This document shows, piece by piece, positions 35,909-49,105 of a stretch of 64,000 nt of DNA. The number at the start of each line of letters is the position of its first letter. Within the stretch, counting starts at the first letter, position 1. Location of the stretch: the NCBI GenBank assembly GCA_951802425.1, contig OX637799.1, positions 3,472,001 through 3,536,000 of the forward strand. Direction: 5' to 3'. A program made the position numbers and the translations under genes. The DNA comes from Clavaria fumosa (Eukaryota > Basidiomycota > Agaricomycetes > Agaricales > Clavariaceae). Below the pieces are notes generated by a model, which was given only the letters and a program-made list of their open reading frames with translations, made no database searches and was not told where the DNA came from.

Positions 35909-36816
35909 TGTAAGGATAATATACAGTTTAAACAAGGAAGCATCACAGATACTGACTATCCAGATATTTTTGGCATCAAAGGCAACAGCGACCGATAGCG
36001 TCCGGGACGTCTGATAAATGTCTGATATCAGACTCTCTGGTCTCCAGTCCCCCATGATGATCACAGCCTGCAGGTCACACGCACTGTCTACACCCTTCTA
36101 TTTCATCACTCCAGCATGGTCAGTGCTCGACATACTTGCTGTTCCATTCCCCTTCCTTTATTTCATATACCATGCTGTAAATTTCATATTGTGCTCCCTT
36201 TCAAGTGTCCACTAGTTTAAACATTTCAAACCCTTTGCAGTATCTTGCCCATTGTTCCTAGTACCCCTTTGCTGTACCAGCTATGCTTTCCTTCATTTTA
36301 TGAGCAGTCCAGACATGTGCTGGTCATCGGACATTTGATTCCTCCAAACCGCTGTAAGGATGATATGCGGTTTAGACAAGGAAACATCACAGATACTGAC
36401 TATCTGGATATTTAGGCATCAAAGGCAACAGCGACCGATAACGATCCGATACTGTCTGATAACATCCGGGACGTCTGATAAACATCCGATATCGGACTCT
36501 CCGGTCTCCAGTCTGCCATGATGATCACAGCCCGCAGGTCATACACACCGCCCACACCTCTCTATTTCATCACTCCAACATGGTCAGCGCTCGACATACT
36601 CACTATTTCATTCCCCTTCCTTTATTTCACATACCATGCTGTAAATTTCATATTGTGATCCCTTTCAACCATCCGATCATTTAAACATTTCAACCCTTTG
36701 CAGTGCTTTGCCCATTGTTCCTAGTACCCCTTTGCTGTACCAGCCACACTTTCCTTCATTTTATGAGCGGTCCAGACATATGCTAGTTATTGGACATTTC
36801 ATCCCTCCGAACTGCA
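35909..36816 (+). repeat. Two tandem LTR copies of the second gypsy family
   Basis: A unit beginning TGTAAGGAT starts at 35909 and again at 36353, with the two copies directly abutting. The second ends in AACTGCA at 36816. They differ by point changes and an indel of about 20 bp near 36440. A purine-rich CCAGGAGAA precedes the first copy. Direct LTR-LTR junctions can arise from unequal recombination or from a two-LTR circle. Confidence 0.7.
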
Positions 36817-37704
36817 TGACTCACTTATGAATTATGGCCCTTATATGACCCTGTGCACAATACCACATTGCCTTCTGTAGCTTCCAGAGATTTCCGTAGG
36901 ATCGGATTTGCTGTACTTAGAAAAATTGTACATAAGTATGTACCAGACTCTATGGAAATCCAGCTTTCTGGATGCCTATATTGCACTGGGATCTTTAGCA
37001 GGCTCACCCTTCGTCGTACCCATTGATCCACTAGCCTTTGTCGTCGCCGGCCCCTCGAACCTTCGATCCGAACATCGGACTCCACTGGATCTGATACCAG
37101 ATACTTTGGATAATGTATATTTTCATTCTCTGAACATTTTATACTCAGTCTCTACTTCCTCCAAGGTTCTGTCTAGTGTCTACGTTGTGTAACAAGACCC
37201 CCTGAAGAACCAGGCCATGAACACTTGTTTGCAGCCAACACCAGTACAGCCTACTACACCGCATGACTCATTTATGAATTATGGCCCCTATATGACCTTG
37301 TACACGATATTGCATTGCCTTCTGTAGCTTCCAGAGATTTTCGTAGGATCAGATTTGCTGTACTTAGAAAAATGTACATAAGTATGTACCAGACTCTATG
37401 GAAATCCAGCTTTTTGAATGCCCACATTGTGCTGTGATCTTTAGCAGGCTCACCCCTCGTCATACCCATTGATCCACTGGCCTTCATCATTGCCGGCCCC
37501 TCGAACTTTCGATCTGAACATCGGACTCCACCGGATCTGATACTGGATACTTCAGATAACATATATTTTCATTCTCTGAACATTTTACACTCAGCCTCTA
37601 CATCCTCCAAGGTTCTGTCTAGTGTCTCTGATGTGTAACAAGACCCCCTGAAGAACCTGGCCGCGAACACCCATTTGCAGCCAACACCAGTACAGCCTAC
37701 TACA
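36817..37704 (-). repeat. Two tandem ~440-bp LTRs of a third family, minus orientation
   Basis: On the minus strand each copy begins TGTAGTAGGCTG and ends GAGTCA (37704-37264 and 37258-36817), separated by TGCGG. The pentamer after the second is TGCAG, so the left copy may be a solo LTR with a 5-bp target duplication carrying one transition. The right copy follows the protease region of the gag-protease element at 37705-39679. Confidence 0.65.
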
Positions 37705-39679
37705 ATGTCCATAAAATTGTGGTACTCCTGTAGAACTATTTCTTTGGGGTTTGGGGGAGAAGTTTGGGTGGTTGCAGAACTCGCGAGTATTGATTCATCA
37801 TCATAGGGGTTGTTCGTAGGCTGAAAATGGAGGAGACCTATAAATTCTCCTTGTTGTTCCAATTGACAAAGCATGGTGGCCTTGACCAATTGAACTTGCA
37901 GGGGTTTAGGAGATTTCGGTGTTGAGTTCATGAGGTCAGGAAGAGGTTTACTTGGGGGTTTCGCATCCAGAAGGGTGAGAGGGATAGTTGCGGAGCAGGC
38001 AGTCTGTCCAAAACTAAAGGAGAGGTTAGTCCAGTCAATCTTGGGGTTCCAGGTTCGCAGCCAGTCAAGCCCTAGAATGACGGGAGTGAGAGGATGGGTC
38101 TTGGTGATGAGGAACTTGATGGATTGGATGGTATCGTCAGGGAATTTTGTATTAGCAAGGATGTAGTGGGTGATATTGGAGCTGGAGGAACTTCTGTCAA
38201 AATATTGAAGAGGTAGGGGTTGTTGGAGTGGCATTAGGAGGTTCGGATGGGTGTTTGCAAGAGTAAAATCAATAAAATTCATTGATGTGCCACAGTCAAC
38301 AAGAGTATTGAGAGGAATCGAGCCAAAATCTGGGATTTGCATTTTTATGAGAAAGGATTGGGAGGACTGGGAAGCAATAGGCATATTAGAAAAGTTGCAA
38401 AGAAACTGAGAAGAGGAGGAACTAGTCGCAGCCCATGTGGGTATGGGGGTTGGTTCATCGTGACTCAGAGTTCCCCCGGAAGCTCCTGAGTCACTTCCTC
38501 GTTTAACTCTTCATGCAGATCATCAACATCCTCTTCTACTTCTTCCTCAACTTCATATGCTTCCTGGAAGTCTTCCTCTCCTTCCTCAAGCGTAAACACG
38601 GCTTGTCCGGCTACTTGTCAATCGGGGCATGCTGTGCTGTAATGTCCGGGCTTCCCACATCTCAAACACAAATTTCCCTGACATTGTTGTTCTTGTTCCT
38701 CATCACTGAGGGGAATGTAAGGTGGATTTGGATTTGGCTGGCAGGGTGGATTAGCAGGTCGCAATGTGGTCATGGGGTTTTCTGTGGCTGGTCTGGGCAT
38801 CGGAGGATTGTTGCCAGCAGCTGGAGAAGGTCGCGACATGTTCACGAAGTTGTGATTTCCACCTTGTTGAGGAAGGGGGCGATTTCTGCCTTGTTGAGCA
38901 GGGGGATGAGGAGCAGGAGGGTTGGCGCGGAATTGGGTTCGGTGGGTCTTGCTCTCATACTCCCAGTGCCTCTGATTGATTTGCATTGCCAAATCTTGAA
39001 GTTCCTGATACATTGTAGGTCACAGAATGACCTTCATAGCCTCTTTGATGCACATGGACAGTGAACGATAGAGTTCCGATTGCAGAGCAGCAGAATTCCA
39101 GTTGGACTCAAAGGCAAAGGACTCGAAGCATATAATATGGTTCGAGAACCATTCGTTTTTGCCCATCTGCAACATATGGAGGTTCTGGTCCACCTCGATC
39201 TGTGTGTTAACCACTCCAAACATCCCTCCAAACTCACAGATGAACCCTTCCCACAAGTGTAAGGCTGGGTGTTTGGGATTGAATTGAAGGAGGGAGGTGT
39301 AGTGGCTCTGCATGGTGCCCATGAGGTAAGAGGCTGCGAAAGTGACCTTCTCATGATCCCCTTGAAAGGTTATGGGTTTCACAAAGAAAGTCATTAGGCA
39401 TTCCATGACAAAGGGTTTCCATTTACACTGGTTGCAACCATTGAATGGCTTGGGGTGCCTAGTGTCAAGCTTAGATTCTCAGGCAGAAGTGTTTTAAGCT
39501 GATGGTCCTTCGGAAGGAGGGGCCTGGTAATAGTAGTGGTGATGGTGGGTACCAGGTGCCTCATCTTGAAGCATGGTAGTGAGGTGTGGAGGCATAGGGG
39601 GGACTGGAGGGGCCTGCAGGGCTTCAGCCTGAGACAGGGGGCAAGATGCTGGTTGCATCTCCATCGGAGGTACTGGTCA
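37705..39679 (-). pseudogene. Third gypsy element, gag and protease part (minus strand), interrupted
   Basis: From high to low coordinates: a gag helical region (around 39400-39020, with LWEGFICEFGGMFG); a zinc knuckle C-x2-C-x4-H-x4-C (CLRCGKPGHYSTAC, about 38625); and a retropepsin-like segment with LVDCGTSMNFID and an ILGLDWLRTWNP strand (about 38300 and 38060). The catalytic triad reads D-C-G rather than the usual D-S/T-G. RT and integrase are missing; an LTR follows at 37704. Upstream the gag gene is split by the 39685-45272 insertion and resumes at 45278. Confidence 0.75.
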
Positions 39680-39684
39680 TGCTT

Positions 39685-39974
39685 TGTTAGGATCGCTTAT
39701 GTAAGCCATCCCAAAGTGCAGTTGTGGAGAAACTGGGGAGGGCTGTTGGAAGGTCACATGACCTGTGGCTGTGGTCAGATTACATAATCGTAAGATCACA
39801 TGACCTGGGCCTGGGCGCATCACGTGATCCGAGAGGTCCGAGCGTGGGAACGCCGGCAAATGCCGAAGCGTTCGCTATATATACTATGTCTTTTCCATTC
39901 TTGTACCCTTTTCCCCTTATCTTAGTATTGTCGTCATGACCTTATGCTTAAGTTGTGTGAGACCCAGTCAGATA
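39685..39974 (+). repeat. 5' LTR of the complete gypsy element
   Basis: Begins TGTTAGGATCGC and ends CAGATA, with a TATATATA promoter-like box near 39874. Nearly identical to 44983-45272; the few differences include TATG/TACG-type transitions. Confidence 0.9.
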
Positions 39975-40548
39975 TAATACTAAGATCCGCCTGTCCGCCC
40001 TAGCCCCGTGTCCTAACCCGGCTAGCCTGGACCCTTAATTTCAAACTGTGACACGTTGTCACAGCTCAGCCCCTATCATCCTCTTCTCCTTTACCCTGCC
40101 CGCGGTGTGTAACAGAACCGCGCGAAATTTTTACTGTGTGTAGATACACGTGACCAGACCAGGAGGAAGTCAACTGTGACCCTCCCCAAGTGATACCGAG
40201 TGCCCAAGGCCCGGAACTTTGTTTTACAGCTACGTACCAGTGAATCGTGTAGTGTACAGGGCAAGGAAAGGCCCCTACATAGTCTTTCTGTAGTTTCCTG
40301 GTCCAGTGGACAGGGCCCTTGCTCTGTGACCATTGTCAGAAGGGCGCACGGGCAACTCATTAGGAGTTGTGGAGCGACCACCTGGGACACCATTTGGGCC
40401 CCACGTTAACAAAAGTTTCATAGAATAAGAGTTCTATAGGTACATAAGTACACAGAAGAGCAGCCTAAGAGGACAGGACTGTTAAGAGATCGAAGAAATC
40501 CTGAGTGCCCAAGGCCTGGAACTTTATTTACAGCATCCAGGGCCTGTG
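39975..40548 (+). other. Leader of the gypsy element with an internal ~33-bp duplication
   Basis: This is the untranslated stretch from the LTR to the gag ATG at 40549. The word GAGTGCCCAAGGCC followed by GGAACTTT and TTTACAGC occurs at about 40198 and again at about 40503, just before gag. No long ORF is supported here. The primer binding site could not be identified. Confidence 0.5.
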
Positions 40549-42156
40549 ATGGCAGACCATGTCGCCCTGCCTGTAGCCCAACCTATGAGGCTTGACCTAT
40601 CTGTTGCCCCCTTTGATGGGCAGAAAAGGAACTTCCGTATGTTCCTCCGATCCCTTCGCCTCCTGTTTATGGCGAACCCGACTGTCTATGCTGTGGACCT
40701 GGTGAAGGTCCTTCTTGCTCTGAGCAAAATTACTGGAGACGGATTCGCTGCAGAGTGGGCGAATATGAAGGCGGTCCTGGGTAGTGGCGAGGCCGGAACC
40801 TGGGCAGAGTTTGTGGAGGAGATGAAGCGCGCATTCGATGACCCGAATGACCGTGCGACTGCCCTTGCCGATATTGCAGGGCTGAAACAGGGTGCCATGA
40901 CAGCACCAGAGTTCTTCGCAAAATTTGAGACGCTGTTCCGACGGGCGAAGTTGAGTGCAGAGAAGGACTCAGGAATCCTAGTCCATTGGCTGGAGTTGAA
41001 CCTGAGTAGGAGGTTGGTGGAGAGAATCTATGGTGTCTCCCCGATGCCAGAGACATATGGAGAATGGAAGGTGCTGGCTGAGAGGCTTGATGCCCAGCAA
41101 AGGCGACTGGATGGGATACTCACGGAACGGACACCGCGACCCACTGTGACCCCCGCGCGACCCACCGTGACCGTTTCGCAACCTCTTGTGACCCCTCTGC
41201 TGTGTACTCCAGATGTGGCCATGGCCCGAGGATGGGCCCCTGCTGATGAGAGATGTTGTTTCCGATGCCACCAGACTGGCCATGCTGTCTGTTTCTGCCC
41301 CCTGCCTGATACGCGTCTGCAGGTCCCAAGGGCCCAAACCCGGGCAGCACCATGTGCCCCCCAAATGGCAGAGGGATATGAGAAAGAGATTGCACGGCTC
41401 CGAGCCTGCATAGAGCTGTGTGAGAGAGAGAGGAGGACTCCCACTGGGGAGAAGAAGTGTGCCAGCCCCCTTTCCGTCCCTGTGCCTGCTGCAAGTATAC
41501 CCCGATATACTATCTTGCAGCGGAGACATACCCGAATTGGGGCTGAGGTGAAGGAGGAAGTGAGACTGGCAGAGCGCCTAACCAGAGTGCGGCCAGAAGT
41601 GCGGAAACATGTGCCACGAGAGCTAGCCATCCAGGTGCACTTGGAGGCTTTCAGCACTGGCAAAGGGACCACAATGAAGGCCCTTGTTGACTCAGGGTGC
41701 ACCAACTGCTTCATGGATTTGGAGTGGGCGAAAGGAGTGGGACTGGAGCCATCTCTCCTGCTGAACCCAATCACCATGTATAATGTGGATGGGACACAGA
41801 ACAGGAATGGAAAGGTCCGGTATGGGATAGAGGTGCTGGTGAGAGTTGGTGACCACCAGGAGCGGATCCACTTTCTGCTGGGAAAGACCCAGTCCCACAA
41901 GGTCATCCTTGGGCATGACTGGCTCAAGCGGCATAACCCGGATATCGACTGGCAGAAGGCAGAGCTGAGCCTTACCCGCTGCCCCCCACAGTGTTCCCCA
42001 TCCCCTCGAGCCTCTGCACCCCTGAAAACGAGTACCCTCGCATCCACGAGTATTCTGGACACCCGTTTTCCCAACTCTGGCCCTACCCCCGATTGGCCCA
42101 GCCGCTACCCTTTGGTGTTTAGTGAAGCGAAGTGGGATGAACTTCCCCGCTCCTGA
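40549..42156 (+). pseudogene. gag and protease portion of the complete gypsy element, ended by a premature TGA
   Basis: Starts at ATG 40549. An N-terminal capsid-like helical region is followed by a zinc knuckle C-x2-C-x4-H-x4-C (CFRCHQTGHAVCFC, about 41255-41296). The retropepsin motif is LVDSGCTNCFMD (about 41680-41715), with an ILGHDWL strand later (about 41905). The frame is open until TGA at 42154-42156. The codon after the stop continues in the same frame into RT with normal sequence, so gag-pol was one continuous polyprotein. The TGA is best explained by one C-to-T change at a CpG arginine codon. Confidence 0.85.
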
Positions 42157-44971
42157 CCAGACTTCGATATTAAGATTGAGTTCAAAAAGGACCCTGAGCA
42201 CCTCTCCTCCAAGCTGTATTCTTTGACACGGCAGGAGATGGTGGAGATGAACCGTTGGGTGGATGAGCAGCTTGCTTCTGGACGAATCCGGCCCTCAAAA
42301 TCCCCGTATGCCAGCCCCTTCTTCTTCAAACATGAGAAGGACAAACTGCGGCCAATCATCGACTACTCGAGGCTGAATGCACACCTGATCAAGGACAAGT
42401 ACCCCCTCCCCCGCATCCGAGACACAGTGGATGTGCTTAAAGGAGCGTCGATCTACTCTAAGATTGATGCAAAGGGAGGTTTCCCATCTATGCAGGTCTG
42501 GCCCGAGCACCAGCACCACTGCGCCTTCCTGACACCCCGTGGACTCTTCGAACCAGCTGTCATGTGGTTTGGACTGCAGAATGCCCCTGCTACCTTCCAA
42601 TGCTTCATGAATCATGTGTTGAGGGAGGAGATTGCAGGAGGACATGTGAGGGCCTATGTGGATGATGTCATTGTGTTTGCAGAGGACTTGGCTACACACC
42701 GGTACTGGATGGATCGGGTCTTGAGGAAGTTTGGAGAGAATGGGCTGTGTCTCAAACTCAGTAAATGCGAGTTTGAGAAGAGCGAGATCATCTTCCTGGG
42801 GATGAAGATCTCCCACAACAGACTAGAGCATGATCTGGCCAAGGGTGCGGCAGTCCGAGATTGGCCACGTCCCAAGAATGTGAAGGATGTCCAGAGGTTC
42901 AATGGAATGCTGAACTACCTCCGCCGACACATCCCGAATCTTTCTGCCCGGGCAAAGCCACTCTTCCGGCTGACTGGGAATGTTCCATGGAAATGGGAGG
43001 AGGAGGAGGAAGCAGCCTTCCGAGATCTCCGCCAGGCACTCGTATTGGCCCCAGTCTTGGCTCTGCCTCAGGACAAAGGGAGATGGAAGGTAGAGACAGA
43101 TGCAAGCAACCTGGCAACTGGTGGAGTGCTCTCGCAGCAGCAGATGGATGGAACCTGGAGAGTTGTTGACTATATCTCCAAGGCCCTCACTGCAGCTGAG
43201 AAGAACTACGATGTGTACGACAAGGAGTTCTTGGCTGTGATTCGGGCACTTCGCAAGTGGCGAGCATACCTCATTGGAGCAGAGGAGACGATTGAGATCT
43301 GGACGGACCATGCAAACCTCCAGTACTTCCGGAAGCCCCAGAAGTTGAAGCCGAGGCAGGTTCGTTGGGTTGGAGAGCTCCAGTGCTTTGACTTTGAGAT
43401 AAAGTATCGCACTGGCAAGTCGAATACAAAGGCAGATGCACTCTCCCGGAGACCGGACTATGGAGAGATGGTGGAGGAGGATGCACCGGTGCAGGTTTTC
43501 CTGGAAACGGAAGTCCGTGTGTCATTCACATCGGAAATGGAGACGCTACTCCAGAAAAATAGCGCAGTACACATACAGAAGCCGGAGGAGCTTGATGATG
43601 AGTGGACACGAGATCGTGCTGGACTCTGGCGGAAGGGGATAGTCACTTGGGTCCCCCTAGGAGCTCGTGAGGCCGTTCTCGAGTTTGAGCATGACCTCCC
43701 CGCTGCTGGACACCCTGGGCCCCGGAAGTTGAGAGCAGCACTAGTGAAGGGTTATTGGTGGCCGGACATGGTAAAAGATGCGGATCGGTATGCCCAGGGG
43801 TGTGAGACATGCCAGCGGACGAAGCCCGACCATACCAAGCGTGCTGCCCCACTGCACCCCCATCTGGTGCCCGATGGTCCCTGGTCGGTGATTTCATGGG
43901 ACATAGTCGGTCCCCTCCCCCTCTCCCGTGGACATAATGCCATCCTTGTTATTGTCGACAAATTCACGAAACGGACACTGCTCAAAGCGATTGGGCTCGA
44001 CCTCACAGGACTTGGAGCGGCGCGTCTCCTCCGGGATCGAGTGTTTCGTGACCATGGAGTCCCTCACAAGGTTGTGAGTGACCGGGGGTCCCAGTTTGTG
44101 TCCCGCTTCATGAAGGAGTTCTACTCCATGATCCGGGTAAAAGCAAATCCAAGTACTGCCTTTCATCCACAGACTGATGGACAGACGGAACGGGCGAACC
44201 AGGAGATGGAGATCTATCTCCGGGCTTATGTGGACCATCTCCAGGATGACTGGGCTGAATGGTTGTCCACTGCGGAGTTTGCTCTTAATAATCGTGAGCA
44301 CTCAGCGACAGGACAGACACCTTTCTTCCTCGATTATGGACGACACCCATGGAATGGGGGGCTCCGGCCACCTTCTGAGGTGAACCCGGCGGCAGACGAG
44401 TGGATGGTTAAGCTCACGGAGTCCCGAAGAGCAGCCAAGGAGGCAATGGAGAAAGCGGTGGCAGCGATGAAGAAGAGCTACGATAAGGGGAAACGCCCAA
44501 GTCGGGAGTACTCTGAGGGAGATCTGGTCTGGCTGGATACTAGAAACTTGAAGATGGACCGGCCCTGTAAAAAGCTTGACAACAAGAGAGCAGGCCCCTT
44601 TGCAGTTGAGGAGAAGGTGGGACCTGCTGGGTATCGCCTCAAGCTCCCTCGGGCCTGGCGCATCCATCAGGTCTTCAATGAGTTGCTGTTGACACCATAC
44701 CACCCCCCCTCCTTCCCTTCTCAGAACCTGCCTCCCCCTCCACCCCCTACGATTGATGACGACCACCTGGAGTATGATGTGGAAGGCGATCCTTGATGTT
44801 AAGAAGGTGGGACGTGGGGTGAAGTACTTGGTGAAGTGGTTGGGATATCCAGTGGAGGAAAACACTTGGGAGCCCCGTAGGAACCTCACTAACGTAACAT
44901 TGCTTCTCCGGGACTTCTTCCTCTCCCACCCCGACAAGGCCAAGCTAGCTGGTCGGGACGCCCAGCCTTAA
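42157..44971 (+). pseudogene. pol of the complete gypsy element: RT, RNase H, integrase, chromodomain
   Basis: In frame with gag across the TGA. RT has the YVDDVIVF catalytic box (about 42655). RNase H shows ETDASNLATGGVL (about 43095). Integrase has the H-H-C-C zinc region (HPGPRKL...CETCQRTK, about 43710-43820) and a DDE core with SWDIVGPL, SDRGSQF and an NQEMEIYL glutamate (about 43895, 44080 and 44200). The frame ends at 44796, and the chromodomain (YLVKWLGYPVEENTWEP) follows in another frame to 44971. One extra G near 44783 accounts for the shift. All catalytic residues are present, so the copy is very recent. Confidence 0.9.
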
Positions 44972-44982
44972 GAGGGGGGTGA

Positions 44983-45272
44983 TGTTAGGATCGCTTATGT
45001 AAGCCATCCCAAAGTGCAGTTGTGGAGAAACTGGGGAGGGTTGTTGGAAGGTCACATGACCTGTGGCTGTGGTCAGATTACATAATCGTAAGATCACATG
45101 ACCTGGGCCTGGGCGCATCACGTGATCCGAGAGGTCCGAGCGTGGGAACGCCGGCAAATGCCGAAGCGTTCGCTATATATACTACGTCTTTTCCATTCTT
45201 GTACCCTTTTCCCCTTATTTTAGTATTGTCGTCATGACCTTACGCTTAAGTTGTGTGAGACCCAGTCAGATA
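44983..45272 (+). repeat. 3' LTR of the complete gypsy element
   Basis: Direct repeat of 39685-39974, immediately after the purine tract AAGAGGGGGGTGA and followed by the TGCTT target duplication. Confidence 0.92.
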
Positions 45273-45277
45273 TGCTT

Positions 45278-45931
45278 CCAGTTGAGGAATATGGAAGGGT
45301 TAGACCGGTATCTCGAGGCAGGGGCAGGTTGAAGCATTGCTTCGGTCCCTATAGGGTTACGAGGGAGCGCCCTGCTCAGAGTAGTGGCTGGTTGTGTCCA
45401 AGTGGGCCAGCTGCTATGAGGGGTGGTGTACCCAGGGATTCTGGAGACAATGGCAGGTCATTCATCAGGCACAGCAGGATTTGCAAAGTTCTGCAGAGAT
45501 TGGGCCACAACCTGGAAAAGTGGGGCCATATCCCAGGGTCCTCTGGCAGGATGAACTGATCTCGGAGGTCGCAAGGGGGTATCCAGGTCAGGGGGAGTGG
45601 GGACTCCACAGTCAGTGGTTCCTGGGTACTGATGCTGACTCTTGTATAGTTGGTTCTGTGGGTTAGCACAGAATCTGTCCATCAATCATACCAAAGGCTC
45701 ATAAAGATTTGTGGTCTCTATGAGATATGCCAGTTCTTTGTCAAGGGTTCCTGCTTCGTACTGGCAGTGAGTATTATTAAGGATTTGGTAAGTACGGTGG
45801 CAAGGACAGTCAAAGTGCAGGTAGCCATGCTGCTCTACAAGGGACTTGGCTTCTTCACACAGGGATGAAGCTTGGCTGGGGTGATTTGGGTGGTTTCCTT
45901 GGGTTGTGATTGAACGATGGATGCCAGTCAC
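45278..45931 (-). pseudogene. 5' part of the interrupted third-family gag gene
   Basis: When the 39685-45272 insertion is removed, minus-strand Pro/Gln-rich coding-like sequence here (45376-45685, with a PPLRPPRS-type region and a VVAQSLQNFA helix) lies directly upstream of the gag at 39679 and below. A further minus frame (45686-45931) holds H-x-C/Cys-rich sequence of unclear nature. The true start was not identified. Confidence 0.5.
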
Positions 45932-47559
45932 TCTTGAACAGTGGTAGGCGGCTCACAGGTAGCCTCCAAGGCCATTGGAGTAATCGCACGGCTGCCTGTG
46001 CGGGTCTGAAAGTGATGAGTGATAGGTTGGGGAGGAGTGTGACTGGTGGACATAATAAATGGTTCTGGGTGTTGAGTGGTGGGGTGAGGGGGAGACTTGA
46101 TATTATGTTAGGGCCTGTCCTGTCTTGTAAGTAACGTTAAAGGTTGACTTGTTGGTGACCAATCCTGGAAACTTGCTAAGACCAATCAACTGTTGAGCAC
46201 AGTCTTGGTCCCGGAAGGTTGTGGGGATGTCTGAAAGGTGTAAGAATGGAAATAGACAAATAGGGAGACAGGAGGACATCGCTGGGAAGGTCACGAAGTC
46301 GGTAGACAAAGTGTAAAGAAGGAAAAGGACAAGTTGAGAGAAACAGATAATGCTGAGAAGGTCACGAAGTCGACCAACAAAGTGTAGAAGGAGAAATAGA
46401 CAATGTTGAAAGAGTCATGGGTAGTTGTGATGGTGTCGAGAGATGTGTTGGTGAAGGCAATGACTTTGCCAACCAATGAGAGAACCTATGGGGTTCGAAG
46501 AATCAGTACCAAGACAAAAGAAAGGAAATACTTAGAGCGTGCAAGTTGTACAAATGCAGAGGATGAATTTAGAAAGAAGCAGAGTGATCTTGGTGTTGTC
46601 AAGGTGAGACAAGACCTATCAATCATGGTGGTTCCAAGCTCAAAGGGTGTAATAGCCTCAAGCTTAAACCAAAGTGCGAGGATGAATTTAGAAAGAAGCA
46701 GAGTGATCTTGGTGTTGTCAAGGTGAGACAAGACCTATCAATCATGGTGGTTCCAAGCTCAAAGGGTGTAATAGCCTCAAGCTTAAACCAAAGTGCATCA
46801 ATATCAAGTCTACAGTATGAGAAGTACATGTGAGACTTATATATGTGCATAGAGAAGAGTATAACAAAAGAGGAAAAGTACAGAGGTCACCAAGTGACAA
46901 GACTATAGTAGTATGGGGTATGTTTAGTCGTAAAGTGACTAGGCGCATGTTCTACTAAGGTTGCAAGGGGTTAAGAAAGCATAGGTAAGGTTGTGACCTG
47001 GTTAAATAATCATATATGTAACTATAACTACGGGGGATTCTCAGATCATATGTAACATAGTTATAGACAACTGAGGAGAGGAAGGAGAACATAATTTGAA
47101 GGGTATATGCAGCTGACCGTCAGTGGTGCGTTTGAGTGTTAAGGTCACAAGGTCATAAGAGTGGTCATGTGGGTGACGGTAGTGATGCAGGTGACCTTGG
47201 GCAGGAGGTCACATGGGTAACACTGGTAATGTGGGTAACAGTTGTAATGCTGATAATGTATTGGTGCTGGTAGTGGTAGCGCTGAGAGTGCCGAGCGGCA
47301 AGTCACATGCCAGCTGAAGAAGATGTGCAACAGCGTGTCACGCATCGAGGTGGTGGGCCCAGGCAAAGTATACACATGGGTGAGGCAGGCCCAGGCAAAG
47401 TATACACATGGGTGAGGCAGAGAGAGGTGTCGCGAGTATGGCATGGTGGTCGCGAGTGTTGTGTGAACATGGGGGAGGTCGGGGAGGCTTCCAGAAGTGT
47501 GTAGAGGAGCTTGTGAGGTTGTAGAGGGTTGTCAGGAGGTTCATAGGTGTTTGTAAAGT
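45932..47559. other. Repeat debris, no gene recognised
   Basis: Frames are short and broken. The motif AAGGTCACGAAGTCG occurs twice (about 46286 and 46360) and there is a perfect 119-bp tandem duplication (separate entry). Purine-rich ORF-poor sequence with GGTAACA words occupies 47150-47300. It may be decayed leader or 5' parts of the surrounding gypsy elements. Confidence 0.4.
46562..46799. repeat. Two tandem copies of a 119-bp unit
   Basis: 46562-46680 and 46681-46799 are essentially identical (both start GATGAATTTAGAAAGAAGC and end AACCAAAGTGC). The identity indicates a very recent slippage or unequal-exchange duplication. Confidence 0.9.
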
Positions 47560-48049
47560 CAGCTTGGGTAAGGGAAAAATGAATGGGTCCTGACAACCAG
47601 CTACAGAACTTATACATGCCTCCAAGGCTGTGTCAGACTTCCATCACACTTATCTGAACAAGCCAGACCTCTCAACTCCCTTTAAACCTTACTCTGCTTA
47701 CTCTGATACCCTGAAATTCTTATATATTTTTCTACTTATGTACATTTCCTTTCTATATCACTCCACCCCTTCTCTGAAACAAAAAAAAAATCTGTCTCTC
47801 TGTCACTTGTCTCTCTGTCTCCTTGCTCCATTTTGTATGAAACTCAAAAAAAAAATCTTACTTCTTCTTCTCTGAAAAACTCTGAAACTTTTGTTTTTCT
47901 CAAGTCTGACTCTGATTCTTCTTCTTCACTTAGTCCATTTTGCTTTACTTATTTTCCTTTCACTCCACTTACTTTCACTCAAGCTCAAAGAATAAAAGAA
48001 AATTTCATAAGAAGATAAATAAGTATGTAAAATAATTTTAAGTTTAATT

Positions 48050-48870
<821 letters not shown>

Positions 48871-49105
48871 GTTGTGAAAAAATTTAGAAAGAGTTTTGCC
48901 CATGCTAGGGGCTAGTGATGGTGGTAGTGGGTTAAGGAAGAAAAGAAAAAAGGAGTGTGATGCACATGGCCTTTTGAGCCCCAAAATATTTTCAGACTCT
49001 GCTTGACATGCCACGAAACTCCAAGACTAACTCATTATGGGAGACATGTGTTCATGTGGACTTTGGCTAGAGGGTCTCAGGGGTTTGACCCTAAGAGGGG
49101 GATAC

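Larger units (their letters stand above)
39685..45272 (+). mobile_element. Complete Ty3/gypsy chromovirus-type retrotransposon, 5588 bp, with 290-bp LTRs and TGCTT target duplication
   Basis: Two direct 290-bp LTRs (39685-39974 and 44983-45272) bound a long leader, gag-protease and pol with a chromodomain. The pentamer TGCTT lies immediately outside both ends (39680-39684 and 45273-45277), so this is a genuine insertion into the minus-strand gag gene of another element. A purine tract (AAGAGGGGGG) precedes the 3' LTR. The LTRs are almost identical, indicating recent insertion. Only two coding lesions are visible (see the gag and pol entries). Confidence 0.92.

Noticed and set aside
41028..42074. 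Minus-strand ORF of 348 codons opposite gag
   Set aside because: Antisense shadow of gag-protease coding sequence; no motif, and gag has zinc knuckle and protease signatures.
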